A stretch of DNA of 64,000 nucleotides from Bugula neritina (lineage: Eukaryota > Bryozoa > Gymnolaemata > Cheilostomatida > Bugulidae): contig OZ037768.1 of NCBI GenBank assembly GCA_964035545.1, positions 9,539,241-9,603,240 of the forward strand, given 5' to 3'. A model generated the notes under the pieces. The model was given only the letters and a program-made list of their open reading frames with translations. It made no database searches and was not told where the DNA came from. Shown piece after piece: positions 32,084 through 45,051 of the stretch (position 1 is its first letter; the number at the start of each line of letters is the position of its first letter). The translations under genes were made by a program, and so were the position numbers.

Positions 32084-35000
32084 TTATGCAGCTTCAAAGA
32101 ACTGGCGGAACTCCTCTAAACTGATCTGGCCTTCTGGGTTGCTTGTTATTTGATACACCAACTAAAAATATGCCACAGTTAGTGTCATTATACATGATAG
32201 ATTAATTTAAGCATGCTGTAGCTGAGCATAATATTTACCATTTTTTGAAGTGAAGCTTTGACACTATTTGAATATTTTCTTTAGATTTATCAATATAGGT
32301 CAAAGTAGCTATAGTCGCGTGATAAATTAAATTCTACACTTACGGCATTCATTACATCATCATCGAGAGGTAGTGAGATTGCTTTGCACATATCTCGAAG
32401 CTTGCTCTTATCGATATAGCCTGATCTGTTTGTGTCATATCTCAGGAACAGCTCATCAATTCTGTGTTTTCCTGTTGAAAAATTATGAAGGTTGCAAATG
32501 GGGATTTTGAAAAATAGGGTCAGTCTAGTTAAAATAGCGTGTTTGAGGTATATTGTTTTTCTTACCGGTGATAGCTATCTTTTTGACTTGTCCTTTTACT
32601 TCATTTACAAGCTTTTCCAAATCACCAGACTCACGAGTTACTCTCATTGGCGCTGCTTTAACAGATTCCTGCCTAGGCTCATTGGCTCCTAGTGTATTTC
32701 TGATTGTCTCTATGGTGCTTGCTGCAAATAGTGTTTGTAAATTATTTCAGGGCTAATTATTTATTAGGGCAAGATAAATACTCAAGCTATAGTATTGTGG
32801 AGCTACGTAGTACATGGGTGCTTGATTAATATAATTTTCTGTTGTTTGTAAATTAGTTTTATAATCGGTTGATAGCAAACTTGAATTGAAAATTAGAATA
32901 ATTGCAAGCTCACAACTAATAGCAATTTATAGGTTGTGTGGTACTAATTATTCTGATCATTTATATGCCAAAAGTATTAGTTCAATTTTGATAGTTCACA
33001 ATAGTACTGGTGTAAGACTTTCTCAAAGTAAAATAAAGCAACCAAGATACCTCTGATTCAACATTTGAAAGTATATCAGTAATAATAATAATTGTTTAAA
33101 GCTCCCATTCTTTGTTGGCATAATAATAATAATAATAGTAATAACATTAACATGTACCTCCATGCTACATAGCAATATTTTACCTGAGAACTGCTGTGGG
33201 TGGTCTTCCATGTACTTGAGCACATACTCATCGGCATTGGTGATGACAAACCTGTGGTTGAATATATGGATAACTGAACCGATGTGCATATCGTCTGGCC
33301 CATAAAACACTGGTTTGTCTGGAGATGAGCCAGGCTTGGCAATTCTGGTTCGCTCAAGGAATTTTCCTCCAATGATACCAGAGTTTCTCACAGGTGGTTC
33401 ATAGATGGTAATCATATCATCTGCTAGACGATAAGAAATGATGAATCGTCTCCCACTGTCTTCTGGTTTTACAGAATCCTACAATTTTTTATTGATAATA
33501 CATTACTATTTAGCACAGCTTCGATTGCAAGAAAATAAGAAATCCTTTATAACATAATATAACTTCCGGTGCATATAAGTTGGGTGCAAAAAGTTTCATA
33601 ATTGAAAGAGTTGTGGTAGTAACTCGTATTGACATAAACTATAGTGGATTTCAACAAAATTAACTTAATGATCACTTAGAGCAAAAATATATTATATATT
33701 CTAAGGCTTCACTTTGGTGGGCTGTCTATGAAGTTTATTAAACAAATAAACAATTTGTATAATTTTAATATAACCATTTAAGCAGTTGCTATTGTGGCCT
33801 AAAAATATTTACTCATTACCAATAGATTTTAGCTATTTGAAGGGGAATTTTAGTTGAAACTGCCAAAATGGAGACAGAGGGCTGACTACATAATAGCTTA
33901 TATATACACCCTATCAGCTTGTAGCATTAAATTTTAACAGGTTCTATTTGCCAGAACTTTTTTTCTCTTCGAACTGTTTTCTAAATTGCCAAAAATGTTG
34001 AATTAATAGTTATTTAAATAATATAAATTAATATGATATTGATTTCTAATAAAAAATATTATACCATGTATAATTTTTTTATTGAACTATAATATAAATG
34101 AGAGTATGTTAATTACCAGAATTGCTTCAAATCTCAAGACTTTGTGGTCGTTCTCCATCATCTTAATAAAGTCCTTTTTAGGAGGCTGCGGTATCAAAGA
34201 TAAGCAAGACTGCAGCGAGTCTTCCAAAGTTCCAAGTCCATTGTATGGTGCAAACTCCTAAAGTTTTACACTCAAAGTATTAACATTACATAATCTTTTA
34301 TATTAAACTAAGCTTAATCATCAATTCAGAGATACCAACATCTAAAACATAATTCACTCGTAGTTTATCAGATAAGTTACGCTGAAACCTGCCAAAGCTT
34401 TAAAACTTACCATCTTTGGCAATGGTTTGCTTCTTTGCTCCACATCTACTGGTTTGAATTCCGTAATTCCAAAGTTTTTGTAGTAAAATGCTTTAGTGAA
34501 ATTATCGGCATCATAGACGAGGAATTTTCTACCATAGATGTACATTGTTTCAGAAAGAGAAAAGTCTCTGGGTGTGAAATATTCTTTCACTTCATGGCTT
34601 GTCAGTTCCATGGAAATGGATGGGTAGGTGCTGGGGACACTGCTTCTGTTCTTTGGTACTTTATGTCTTCCGATAAGAACTGGGAAAGGATCTCGTCCAT
34701 CGTTAGGCTTGTGCACTTCTCTTACTTCCATAGTGTCGTCAACCAAATAGTACTAAATAATTCAATAATATAAATACAATATAATTCTGAATAATACCAA
34801 TATCCATGCAACAAAGGTAGCCTGGCATAAATTTTTATTTAAATAGCTTTTTGTATGGTTCTATCAAGCAGTGGTATATAATATGCTTGTAACTTTGTTC
34901 ATTGTAAAAGAGCTCACATGCAAAATGAAGGGTCTCATCTCTCCAAACATAGCATCTCTATCGTCCCAAACACAATAAAATCTGAGAACTCGTCTGTCTA

Positions 35001-36570
35001 GTTCTATAAACTGCTTTAGTTTATCAAATGAAGAGGGAGTGTTATACTTCTTGATCTCAGCCGCCTTTGTCCTGGTTGCCAAGTAAGGGTCTTCTGGGAT
35101 TTGGTCAGCAGGGTTGACGACGATACCTTCACTTTCTAGGAAATCCTTCAATATAATTAATAACTTGCCAGAGTGTAATTTTTTAACTGACTAACAAAAG
35201 TATGATTATATATATATTGTTTATATATGTAAACATTATTGTTTTTATATTTGAAACAACTATCTTAAAATTAAAAAAAAATCATCTGACTCACTGAAGT
35301 AAACTTGTCGCAATCTGTAATGTAGAACACTTTTCCGTAAAATGTTGCGGTCTGCCTGTTGTTTAGGTCTTTCCAGTGCCATATATCTCCTACATCATTT
35401 TTAGGTAGCCGTTGTCGTTTGATCAGTTTTCCTTGGGGCATTCCAGAGTTTTCTCTTACTGGTTCAACTACAGCAATGCTGTCATCTTCTAAGTAGTAAT
35501 AAATTACTACAGGTCGCACTCTGTAAAACTCTTGTGGCGATTCATGCACTGTTTGTTTGTAGTAAGCATAGAATCTGAGCACCTACAAAAAAAATCAAAG
35601 AAAAAGTTTTTGTAAGTTTTATCGAAAAATAACTTTAGTTTTCAGCATATATATGCACCAACTACTAAGTTTGAAAAGCTAACAACCCTAGTTGAATTTT
35701 TTTCTAATAAATAATAATTTTCAAGTGGTAGTAGTAACAAACCTTTTTATCCCAAGCTACATGAGCTGGAATAAAATCTTCTGGTGGTGCTTGCTTAGTT
35801 TGCCCATATGTCAATGTAGGATTGAAATTTGCTAACTCATCAAGTTCTTTTTCTGACAGCTGATTGTATGGAATAGGCACTCCCCCAATCCCAACTTCTG
35901 GTCTTTTTTGTTGAGCATATCCATTGTTGTAACCTAGGGTTTGACTTCTGTGATATTTCCCTTTCTGAAAATAATTAACAATTAAGGTCTTAGAAAGCTT
36001 ACTAAAACTTTTTAAAAAAAAATAAAAAATAGGACTTAAGAATAAAGAATCACTTGTGTGTTTTCTTTTTTAAACACCAGGCTTCATTTGAATTTAGGAA
36101 ATTTTGTATAGTTATAGTTATTAGAATAATTGCTGCATTTGCAATGGCAAATTTGAATCTGACAATCTTTTATTTATGGTATTATTATTTGCATGTGTTC
36201 TTTTTATTATTTTATTGCTGTATTTTTTCTACTTGTAACAAAATCGATGAAATATTAATAAGTAATAAATATAAGTAGATAAGAATAGATATAACATTAA
36301 ATATTAAGTGTATTTATTTTTTATTTTGAAAGTTGATAACTTAGAATAGATAGCAACCACAATGAGTATGACTATAATATTAATTTTAAATGTAACACTA
36401 TGAAGTATGAGGTATATTTCTTATTTAAAATTGTTAATTATAAAAACTATTAAATTAGCTTGAATAAATCTATAAAGCTTAGATGATGTTTGTATATTTT
36501 AAAATGCATTTTTTACACTCACGGTTGGGTCTGTAAACGTATTTCCTGGCAAAAATGGTAATCCGTCCAT
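32084..36570 (-). CDS. EFHC1: EFHC1, EF-hand domain (C-terminal)-containing protein 1 (ciliary microtubule protein)
   Basis: Axonemal doublet-microtubule inner protein in motile cilia; its human orthologue, myoclonin-1, also associates with spindle microtubules. Minus-strand exons: 36570-36523, 35964-35743, 35582-35295, 35145-34918, 34752-34411, 34257-34117, 33478-33184, 32721-32566, 32471-32344, 32161-32084; 641 residues, against 640 in human. Start MDGLPFLPG aligns with human HGLPFLPG. Three DM10 domains: about 91-195 ([22 protein letters not shown]), 237-360 ([33 protein letters not shown]) and 415-520 ([29 protein letters not shown]). The C-terminal EF-hand loop [12 protein letters not shown] has Lys at the twelfth position, so calcium binding is doubtful, as in the family. 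Phases close throughout. EFHC2 was excluded because the N-terminus, length and domain spacing follow EFHC1. Confidence 0.97.
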
Positions 36571-37625
36571 TGTTCCAACCTTCTTCAACTATCCTTAAAA
36601 GCAGCAACGAATCTGATGGTTTATTTGTTGTTACCAAGGTGAATGCCGTTGCTATAAAAACTTCGCGTTAAATACGAGAAATATCTATTGTGTCATTGGA
36701 TAAGCAAAAGTTATATTAGTAGCGATCACAGTTATATGCTTTCTAAACTGAAAAAAGTGTGGGCAAGTGATCACTACAAGTACAGTAAATGTAATGTTTA
36801 TTTCTCGTCAGCTTTTGAATTTAATAAATAAATCACTTTAATTCATAATGAAATTTAATAGTGAAGCAATTAAATTATAGAAACTCAAAGTTGCAATAAT
36901 TTCTTTTGATTATAAAATAATAATATAATTTAAGTTACACAATGACAATTTGCATTTTTATTTTAATTGAAATTGAAAGAATATCAATATTTTAATTTTC
37001 GTTAAACTTAATCATGTTAATTTTTATTTTGAGCATGGTAATGAACTGATAGTCATGGTCACGATGACCGTGCGCGGTCATGGTGGCTCATCACTACCAG
37101 TATCAGTATGACTATGAGTATCAGAATCGGTCATCATGACGGATCATCATCATCATCATGATCATGCCCATGGTCATGGTGATATTCAATTTCATCATGT
37201 AATAAAATAATTATATTATTATTATTATTATTGCTTCATTTATTTTTATGCGTTTAGTGTATATTCTGTTTTCTGTTTAATTACTTTTTTATTTCAATAT
37301 CTTTTAAAACCATCCAGTATGAGTATTCCAACATCAGTATTGCAAAATATAATATTAATTATTTAATGACATATCAGAAATAAAATTTTTACCAGTTGTA
37401 TCAAACTCAAAGCAAGCAATAAAGAGATCATGTTTTTCTATTCACCCGTGTATTATAATTATTTTGTAATAGCTAGCAGTTAGCAGTCACTGTTTCTCTA
37501 ACCATAAGGTGTTATGTTTACTCTGATAGTTGGTTTAGGTTTTTCTTGCTATTTGGATATTATTTTCATATTGTATTTTATTGAAATTTTAGAACTTGGA
37601 AGTAATATGACAGCATTGTGAAATA
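36571..37625. promoter_or_regulatory. Shared upstream region of EFHC1 and RCC1L (head-to-head)
   Basis: The two start codons face away from each other across 1,055 bp, so both promoters probably lie here. The region is AT-rich apart from a compact GC-richer patch at about 37040-37190 with repeated TCATGGT / GGTCATC / CATCATCATGATCATG words that are partly palindromic. No TATA box or known factor site can be claimed. A (TTA)n run lies at 37213-37232. Confidence 0.45.
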
Positions 37626-40600
37626 ATGATGAAACAAATGATAATTACTAGACCTGCTCGAAGTTTATCTACCCTTAGAAAGTTATGTACTCAGACAAAA
37701 AAAGAACTTGATGTTAAAGACTATACTGGAGAACATCATAAAAGAGCCAAAAGAGTATATTTGTGGGGAAACGCTCGCACCGGAGCATTAGGTAAATCAC
37801 CTCATGAAGCTTTCTTATGCTACTATTTTGAAAAATTCTGTCGAATAGTGCTCTTTCTCATTTATACTGTGATAGTGTCAACTTCCATACTTTTGTAACA
37901 AGCTTAAATAAAAAGAATGCTGAGCTCTTGCAGAACCTCAACCTGTAATAAAAATACTTAAAACTATGACTGCTTATATTGATTGATTTTTAGGCGTACC
38001 TAAATTTCTTGAACCTGAAAAGCCTGAGCGAAGAAGTCCTGTGTTCACACAATCCAAGCCCTACAACTTTCACTGGCCTGTTAGAGCTTCATTCAAAGTC
38101 AAGCATGTTGCAGCAGGATACGGCTTTACAGTTTATGCTGGTAGAAGCAGAGACAGGTCACTTGTCATGGTTGGGTGTGGTATAAACACAGATTCCCAGA
38201 TAGGTTATCATTCAGATAAAGGTGAGATAATTGTATTGATAGATGCTACTAATTTCGTTGCAGTTAGTAGTTTACATATTATTTAGAATAAAAAAAAATC
38301 CAATAAATTGATTTGGCTACAAAGACTCTTGATGTAAAATCATCATAAATATTTATAGTCTCCATTCTTGTGAGAAACTCGGGTTTTTTAAGTCGCCAAA
38401 GAACTTGTTTTCTATTGTGACACAAAAGCAGTTATGACTGAATGCCTTTCCTAACATTACTAATGGGCTTTTACCGAGATTCTAACCATTGATCTCGTGT
38501 TTACTAAGCCTGTGATCTTACTATTAGACTACAGCTGCTCCCTTGACATTTGTTAATGATTTTATATTTTGTCTGCCCATAATTTAATCATGTCACTTTA
38601 ATAATATTTTTTTGCATAAATATGTATAGTTTCTAGATCAACTGAATTTTCTAGTCTAATAGTTATGGTCTATTGAATCAAAGATTGGAAGTTCTTGAAA
38701 ATTACAGTTTGCTACCCAAATACAGTATTTGTCAGCAACAATGTGAGCTATGTCTAACTCTGTGTATTACTTTTTTTAGGTTTGATTCTAATGACTAATA
38801 CATATTTTGCGCCTATTGTGCTATCTGATCATTAACCAACATTACACACTGTATGTGATTTTTGTAGAAATAATGTTTATAAAGCTTGACTGTAGATCAT
38901 TTTAGTTTTTAATCAAAATTGAAACCGAACTTTCTAAAATATGTTAATTTTACTCATATTTGTGTTTTGCTTATGGAGTTATCTTCTCTAATGTCTATTA
39001 TATTTGTATTTGAAGGTTCCCCAGTTGACTATGTCATAACTCCCCAGTTTTTTGAGCTACCCATATCTGAAGAAGATGGAGTTGTGTGCACAAGCGTAGC
39101 GTGTGGTAGAGCTCATACTGTAATAGCAACAAACAAGGCAGGTAACTGTCTGCAAATTATTCTAAATATAGCAACAAATTTTGAAATGTTAGATGAACTT
39201 TGTGTGACATGAGTTTTGTTAGTCTTTGCATTTGTTTGATCCAATAATTATACAAGTAGTAGTTATAGTTCAAGCCTTAGCGTAGAATGTTTTGATATTT
39301 AGTGTTCACTCTGGGAAACAACGTGTTTGGTCAGTGCGGCCGGACAGTGGTTGAAGGGGAGAAGTACGGTGGTAGTCGAGTGATACACACCGTTGAACGC
39401 GACGATATAGTAAAAGCTGTGTGCGGCTATGATCATACCCTGCTACTCTCAGCAGATGGCTCTGTATACAGTTGTGGGCTCGGTACAGACGGGCAAACAG
39501 GTAAACTTAAGTTGCTTGAATGTTAACATGCTTATAAACATATTTATATAATGGTGTTTCAGTTTTAAGCTTAGTTGAAGTTTTGACAGTTTGAAATGTT
39601 GACAGTTACCATTCACATGACTGCTCTTAGATTTCAGCTTCATCAGTCTGTGAAAAGTGGTCTCCTAATAGAAACTTATTATCCGATATCCCAGTAATTC
39701 TTTGAACTTAGTGCACACGTATAATTGTCTCTATCTTATCTCTAAGTAATTACTATAAGATTCAAGGTCTGTAGACTCCAGAACATAGTAAAACAAGGTA
39801 ATTTTCCTTGTTTCAAAATTTAGATATATATAAGGTTAGTTCTACCGTGTTTCATATTATTGTAATTCCTCTAAAGCCTTGGTGCTTTGAAACCAATGTA
39901 TTGTTCTGAGCAAGGAAGACCATGTGATATTTTTCAGATGGAATCAAATTTATTACTTTTTTGTAGCTCCTAAAATATTATGTTCAGTAACTACAAAATT
40001 CTGAGTAAACCTCACTTTTATAGTTTGTTTCTCTTGCTCCGTGTATTCCATTTTTATTACTATGGTGTCTAAATGTTAAATTTCCTTGCCCCTCATACAC
40101 ACAATATTTTCAGGTCTTGGGAATTTTGAATGTACCCCCACCTTTACAAAACTTCAAGGAGCTCTAACGGGGAAGAAGATTGTGGATATAGATTGTAAAT
40201 GTGATACTGTGCTTGCTGTGTCAGGTAACTGAATGCTCTCCCAGTCCATGTAGGCTGAGTAAGTGTTAGTGTGTGAGTTAGACAGTCTATATAGACTGAG
40301 TAAGTGTTAGTGTGTGAGTTAGACAGTCTATATAGACTGAGTAAGTGTTAGTGTGTGAGTTAGACAGTCCATGTAGGCTGAGTAAGTGCTAGTGTGTGAG
40401 TTAGACAGTCTATATAGGCTGAGTAAGTGTTAGTATGTGAGTTAGACAGTCTATATAGGCTGAGTAAGTGTTAGTGTGTGAGTTAGACAGTCCATGTAGG
40501 CTGAGTAAGTGCTAGTGTGTGAGTTAGACAGTATATATAGACTGAGTAAGTGTTAGTGTGTGAGTTAGACAGTATATATAGACTGAGTAAGTGCTAGTGT

Positions 40601-43591
40601 GTGAGTTAGACAGTCTATATAGGCTGAGTAAGTGTTAGTGTGTGAGTTAGACAGTCTATATAGGCTGAGTAAGTGTTAGTATATATGAGCTAGAGTCTAG
40701 ACAGTCTATATAGACTGAGTAAGTGTTAGTGTGTGAGTTAGACAGTCTATATAGGCTGAGTAAGTGTTAGTGTGTGAGTTAGACAGTCTATATAGGCTGA
40801 GTAAGTGTTAGTATATATGAGCTAGAGTCTAGACAGTCTATATAGACTGAGTAAGTGTTAGTGTGTGAGTTAGACAGTCCATGTAGGCTGAGTAAGTGCT
40901 AGTGTGTGAGTTAGACAGTATATATAGACTGAGTAAGTGTTAGTGTGCGAGTTAGACAGTCTATATAGACTGAGTAAGTGTTAGTGTGCGAGTTAGACAG
41001 TCTATATAGGCTGAGTAAGTGTTAGTATGTGAGTTAGACAGTCTATATAGGCTGAGCAAGTGTTAGTGTGCGAGTTAGGCAGTAGGTTGGTGGATTTTTG
41101 GGGAAAATATTGCTGAAAGTTTTTGTATTTAAATTTAATTGCTATAAGTAAAAGATTCTGTGACGTAATGAAGTGGGGCATTTGATTGGATAATGTGACT
41201 TGTTGGTACCTTGAGTCATGAGCTCAATGTCCGTATCAGTCACTGAGTATATGATGAAGGATTTTCGGTGTAAATTTATTTCTGTGCTGCACTAAATTTC
41301 TTTTATAATGGTAATTATATAACAAATATACTACAATTTAAAACAGAACCAATATAAGAACATTTATTTTATATGGAATATATCTATGCCATCACAATTT
41401 TAAGCTAAGCAATTCGTATATCGTGAATATCAAATGATGTTAATAATGTAGATGTAGAACTTTCTTGTAAAGACTTCTTTTATTTTATTTACATCTTCTG
41501 GTTGCTAAAGTCGACTTAAATTTGTGTGCTTAATATTTTCATATTTAATAATAGTTAAGATGTTTTTGTTGTTGTATGGTAACATGTACGTTTCACTGAG
41601 GCACAAGTTGCATATACCTGTGAGTTTGATTTACATATAGTATCTAGTCTATACCTACAGATGAGGGAGAAGTGTTTGGTTGGGGCAACTCCGAATACGG
41701 TCAGTTTGACATTGTGACCCAGGATCCGCAACTTAACACCCCCACTCACCTTCCTATATCTTCTATATGTGGGAAAGTAGAGAAGGTGGCTGCAGCTGCC
41801 ACTAATTGTGCAATTGTAAATGGTAAATTTTTCAAATCTGTAATTTTATAAGCTCATTTTATTTTTTATTGTCCATGTTGTGTTATTTTATTAACTTGTC
41901 TTTTTTTTACTGTTATTCTTTGTTTTTGGTCATGTTTGCTGCTGCTAATTCTTTAAATTATTGAGTCTGTATATTCATCAGACATTATAGTGTTTAGCTT
42001 TGAATATAAGATGAAACTCCTTCCAATACTATCACTAGCCAATACTGCTTGTGATGAAGTTTATATGTGATACAATTTAGTCATTACTACGGTGCTGGCC
42101 TAATCTTGATTCATATTCACACACTGTGTTGCAGACAGAGGTGAAGTTTACGTCTGGGGCTATGGTGTACTGGGTAAAGGCCCCAAACTACAGCACTCAG
42201 TAGAGCCAGAGTTGATTCCTATGACTCTATTTGGCATGAATACTTTCTCACAAGACAGCCGGGTGGAAAAAGTGTTCAGTGGAGTCAACTTTTTTGCTGC
42301 AGTTACTAGTATGTTTTGTATATTTATTCTCTCATATCTTTCAGTCATTTAAAATTGTGGAAAGTAAATTGAGATATGAGTTTGTTAAATACTGGTTTAT
42401 ACTTGAGACTCCAAAGAAATAAGTCACTCAATCCCATTAGTAGTTACCTGACTGGTGGTTGTCAAGTCAAAAAATTTAAAGCTAACTCAAGTTCAAGTGT
42501 CACCAGATTTGAAAGTCACATAAGCTGTATGTTGGCATTATATGTGTGTAAATATTCCTATATACACATTATATTTACTTATATCCTAGTAACAGTTGAA
42601 TAAAAAATGATTAGTAGAATAGAGTGCTTGAAGATTGTAGCTTGTAAGTTATAATTTTTTGAATGCCCTACTGAAACCTGACCGTATAGTTCCACCAATG
42701 GTAAATACGGAGAAAGTTTTAATGCCTGTTTAAGTCAGTTCTAATGAATTCTAGCTTGTTTTCAGCCATTTAAGTGCATTTTGTCACAAGATGCAAGTTT
42801 TTCTCAACTATACATGTAGAAGCAGTTTCTTCCTTCTTCACCATTATTGTTTAATAATCCATTTTTTCTGCCGTAGCAACTCTACATTCTGTTTCTAAAG
42901 ATATCACAACAATGTTTTGAAATCTGTTATTCTCCATAAAGCTGAGTCTCTTCTGACCAGTTTCAACCAATCACCACTTAGGATAATATTTATTTGCTAG
43001 ATTGACAAGCTAAAGTGTCATGTTTTCTACCCAAGCCTCCACTTAAACTATAAACCATCCTGTTTTGATTTTAAAAATGTTAGTCCAGGCTGTTGTATAT
43101 ACTTGAGTGCTCTGGTGTGTAGGTGTATGTCTTCGTGTCTGCAAGTTTTTGAAACAGATCACTAAACAGCAAAGAGGTTATGTTGCACAGCTTTTTGTAG
43201 ATACTAAAGCTCTTTATACTTGGGGGAAGAATGCCCACGGATGTCTTGGGCTCGGGCACAAAAATGTGCAGTATTTCCCTTTTATGGTATGTTGATTTTT
43301 TATACAACCTTGTACTAATCCAGAAAATGTCTTACCGTCAATCGTGTATAGAAGGTGATTTGTTTTGTAACTAAAAATTTAAAATAGATAAATCAGGCAT
43401 CACTATATTATGGTTTAAAATGCTTACTATGAATCAAATACACATTTGACTAAACTTCACTTTAAATGCAGCTACACTCTGTATCTGTTGAATAATTGGC
43501 CATTTTCTTGTAGGTTTCCGTAGGAAGTGAAGTAAATGACGTTGCGTGTGGTGCGGATCATGTGGTAACTCTCTGCCGCTCTTTTGTATAG
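37626..43591 (+). CDS. RCC1L: RCC1-like G exchanging factor-like protein (RCC1L / WBSCR16), mitochondrial
   Basis: Seven-bladed RCC1-type propeller of mitochondria, reported as an OPA1 exchange factor and as part of the mitoribosome / 16S rRNA pseudouridylation module. Exons: 37626-37791, 37994-38221, 39016-39141, 39303-39500, 40114-40224, 41661-41822, 42135-42308, 43201-43286, 43514-43591; 442 residues (human 464). The N-terminus MIITRPARSLSTLRKLC is basic and amphipathic, fitting a targeting peptide. RCC1 repeat words in order: VYLWGNARTGALG, VACGRAHTV, LGNNVFGQCGR, GYDHTLLLS, YSCGLGTDGQTGLG, VFGWGNSEYGQ, VYVWGYGVLGKGP, YTWGKNAHGCLGLG, and DVACGADHVVTLCRSFV at the end. ATG 37626 is followed by a second in-frame ATG; either could start. 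Most introns are phase 1 and cut a Gly codon at a blade boundary. Confidence 0.96.
38380..38542 (-). mobile_element. tRNA-derived SINE, copy 2
   Basis: Same family as the copy at 19880 but without the palindromic insertion. On the minus strand it reads GCAGCTGTAGTCTAATAG, GGCTTAGTAAACACGAGATC and ATGGTTAGAATCTCGG (B-box region), then the core with GTCATAACTGCTTTTGTGTC. It lies in an RCC1L intron. Confidence 0.75.
40237..41088 (+). repeat. 41-bp minisatellite, about 20 copies, in RCC1L intron 5
   Basis: Each unit runs GTAAGTGTTAGTGTGTGAGT, TAGACAGTCTATATAGGCTGA. The array begins about 13 bp after the exon donor at 40224. Variants include TCCATGTAGG for TCTATATAGG, AGTGCTAG for AGTGTTAG, and two units with ATATATGAGCTAGAGTCT. 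Similar variant units recur at intervals of several units, which suggests block-wise amplification. The TGA|GTAAGT junction of every unit is itself a good splice-donor match. Confidence 0.93.
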
Positions 43592-45051
43592 ACAAATTTA
43601 CTATTTTATTCAGTTTGGAGATATTTTGCTGCTGATTTCATTGTACAAAGCTTCCAGCGCCAGGTTTTGGCATGGTTCAGGCGTATCATGCTTTTTATTG
43701 CGTTTGATTATATTTATTTATAACATGCCACCTGCGTTCAGAGTCTGTTGAGACTTCTTAAATTATGTAAATATTTTTTGTATGTACTTTCTTTTACTAA
43801 GTTTTTGTAAATGTTCTGAATGTTGTACTTTCTTTCAATATTATTGAGGCAATATAAACATTCAAAGTTACTAATTTAAGGCATAATTTGCTGTATGATA
43901 GTTATTAAAGTTATGCCTTGTTCATTGAAATGTTAATTAATGTGAATACTACTAAATTTGTAATTCGTTAAGACTACATTTCTTTTACCAAATCTATTTG
44001 ATCCCAACTATGAGTTTTCCCACTGACTTTTGTATATCACTACCTCCCCTCCCCTTGCATGGGGATAGTGTTAATCGACTGAAACCGCAACCATAAGATC
44101 ATGCAGTTTTTCATTTGATGTAATCCCGTACAGATCCATTTGATGTATGTGGACTTAGTGTACGTATTTTTTTTACCCATGACACGCTGGGGATTGCAAT
44201 AAAAATATATTTTATTAAAAAATTCATGCTTCTTGGAAAAAGGTAAGACAACTATGCACCATATAATAATTTGTGCAAACATTATGCTGCTTTGATATTT
44301 GCAACACAGCCTGTACTTTGAAAATTTGTAATCTGCATTGAATGCTTTAAAATATCTTAGCAAGTAACACAGGGCATTATGTCCCATTTTGGATTGAAAA
44401 TCATGCTTTTTAGATTTGCACAACAATCATCACCTGGTCACCTTTTGTGATGAAATTCAATCAAAGAGCATAAAGATGCATTGCATATTTACTCGTCTCC
44501 AGGGTGTTGCTCTTCTATTATTGCTGCAAAATAGAATGATTGTTTGAGGAGATGGTGGCAAGACCGCTTCTCAAGTTAACGCTGCAGCAGATGTATGCAA
44601 ACATCAAGTACAGGGTGGGTGTGCTCCAATCAATCAACTATCATTTGCCTGTGTGTCATTTTCAGTTTTCAATGTTTGTTACTGCCCAGTGGTATATATT
44701 ATAAAATCAATTATAAATTGTTGCCTTTGCTATAATTCCAAGACGGGACATCTGCCTCAAGCTTTTCTACTATTTGTTGATTGGCTGTATGGAAAGTGGC
44801 CGTGCGTCTTTGTTTACTAAGCATATCATTAGTGACAGGTGCTAATGGAGATGAACATAGGATGGCCTTTGTTATGCAGTGTGTGTTCTTTCAAACATAA
44901 TGAGAGCATCCTTATAAACCTGGGACAACACACATAGCTCACTTAACTCGTTATTAAATCAAGATATGGTTATATAGAGTTCACTAGTTGAATTTTTTTT
45001 TATTAAAGCTACATCAATTCTTACTACTGTTGGTCTCCGGAGGTAGTCAAA
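43592..45051. other. RCC1L 3' UTR and NOL4 upstream region
   Basis: AATAAA at 44199-44204 is a candidate RCC1L poly(A) signal. A 50-codon open frame at 44552-44704 begins MVARPLLKLTLQQMYANIKY and is followed after 20-odd codons by a possible donor (AGG|GTGGGT). It is GC-richer than its surroundings and may be an upstream NOL4 exon, but it has no recognised homologue. The 128-codon minus-strand frame at 44040-44426 is not supported as a gene. Confidence 0.45.

Noticed and set aside
32084-36570. EFHC2 instead of EFHC1
   Set aside because: Length 641, the MDGLPFLPG start, the second-domain [11 protein letters not shown] and a short C-terminal tail all follow EFHC1; EFHC2 has a longer C-terminus.
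44040-44426. 128-codon minus-strand open frame downstream of RCC1L
   Set aside because: It overlaps the probable RCC1L 3' UTR and poly(A) signal, has no domain or exon signals, and its composition is that of translated AT-rich DNA.
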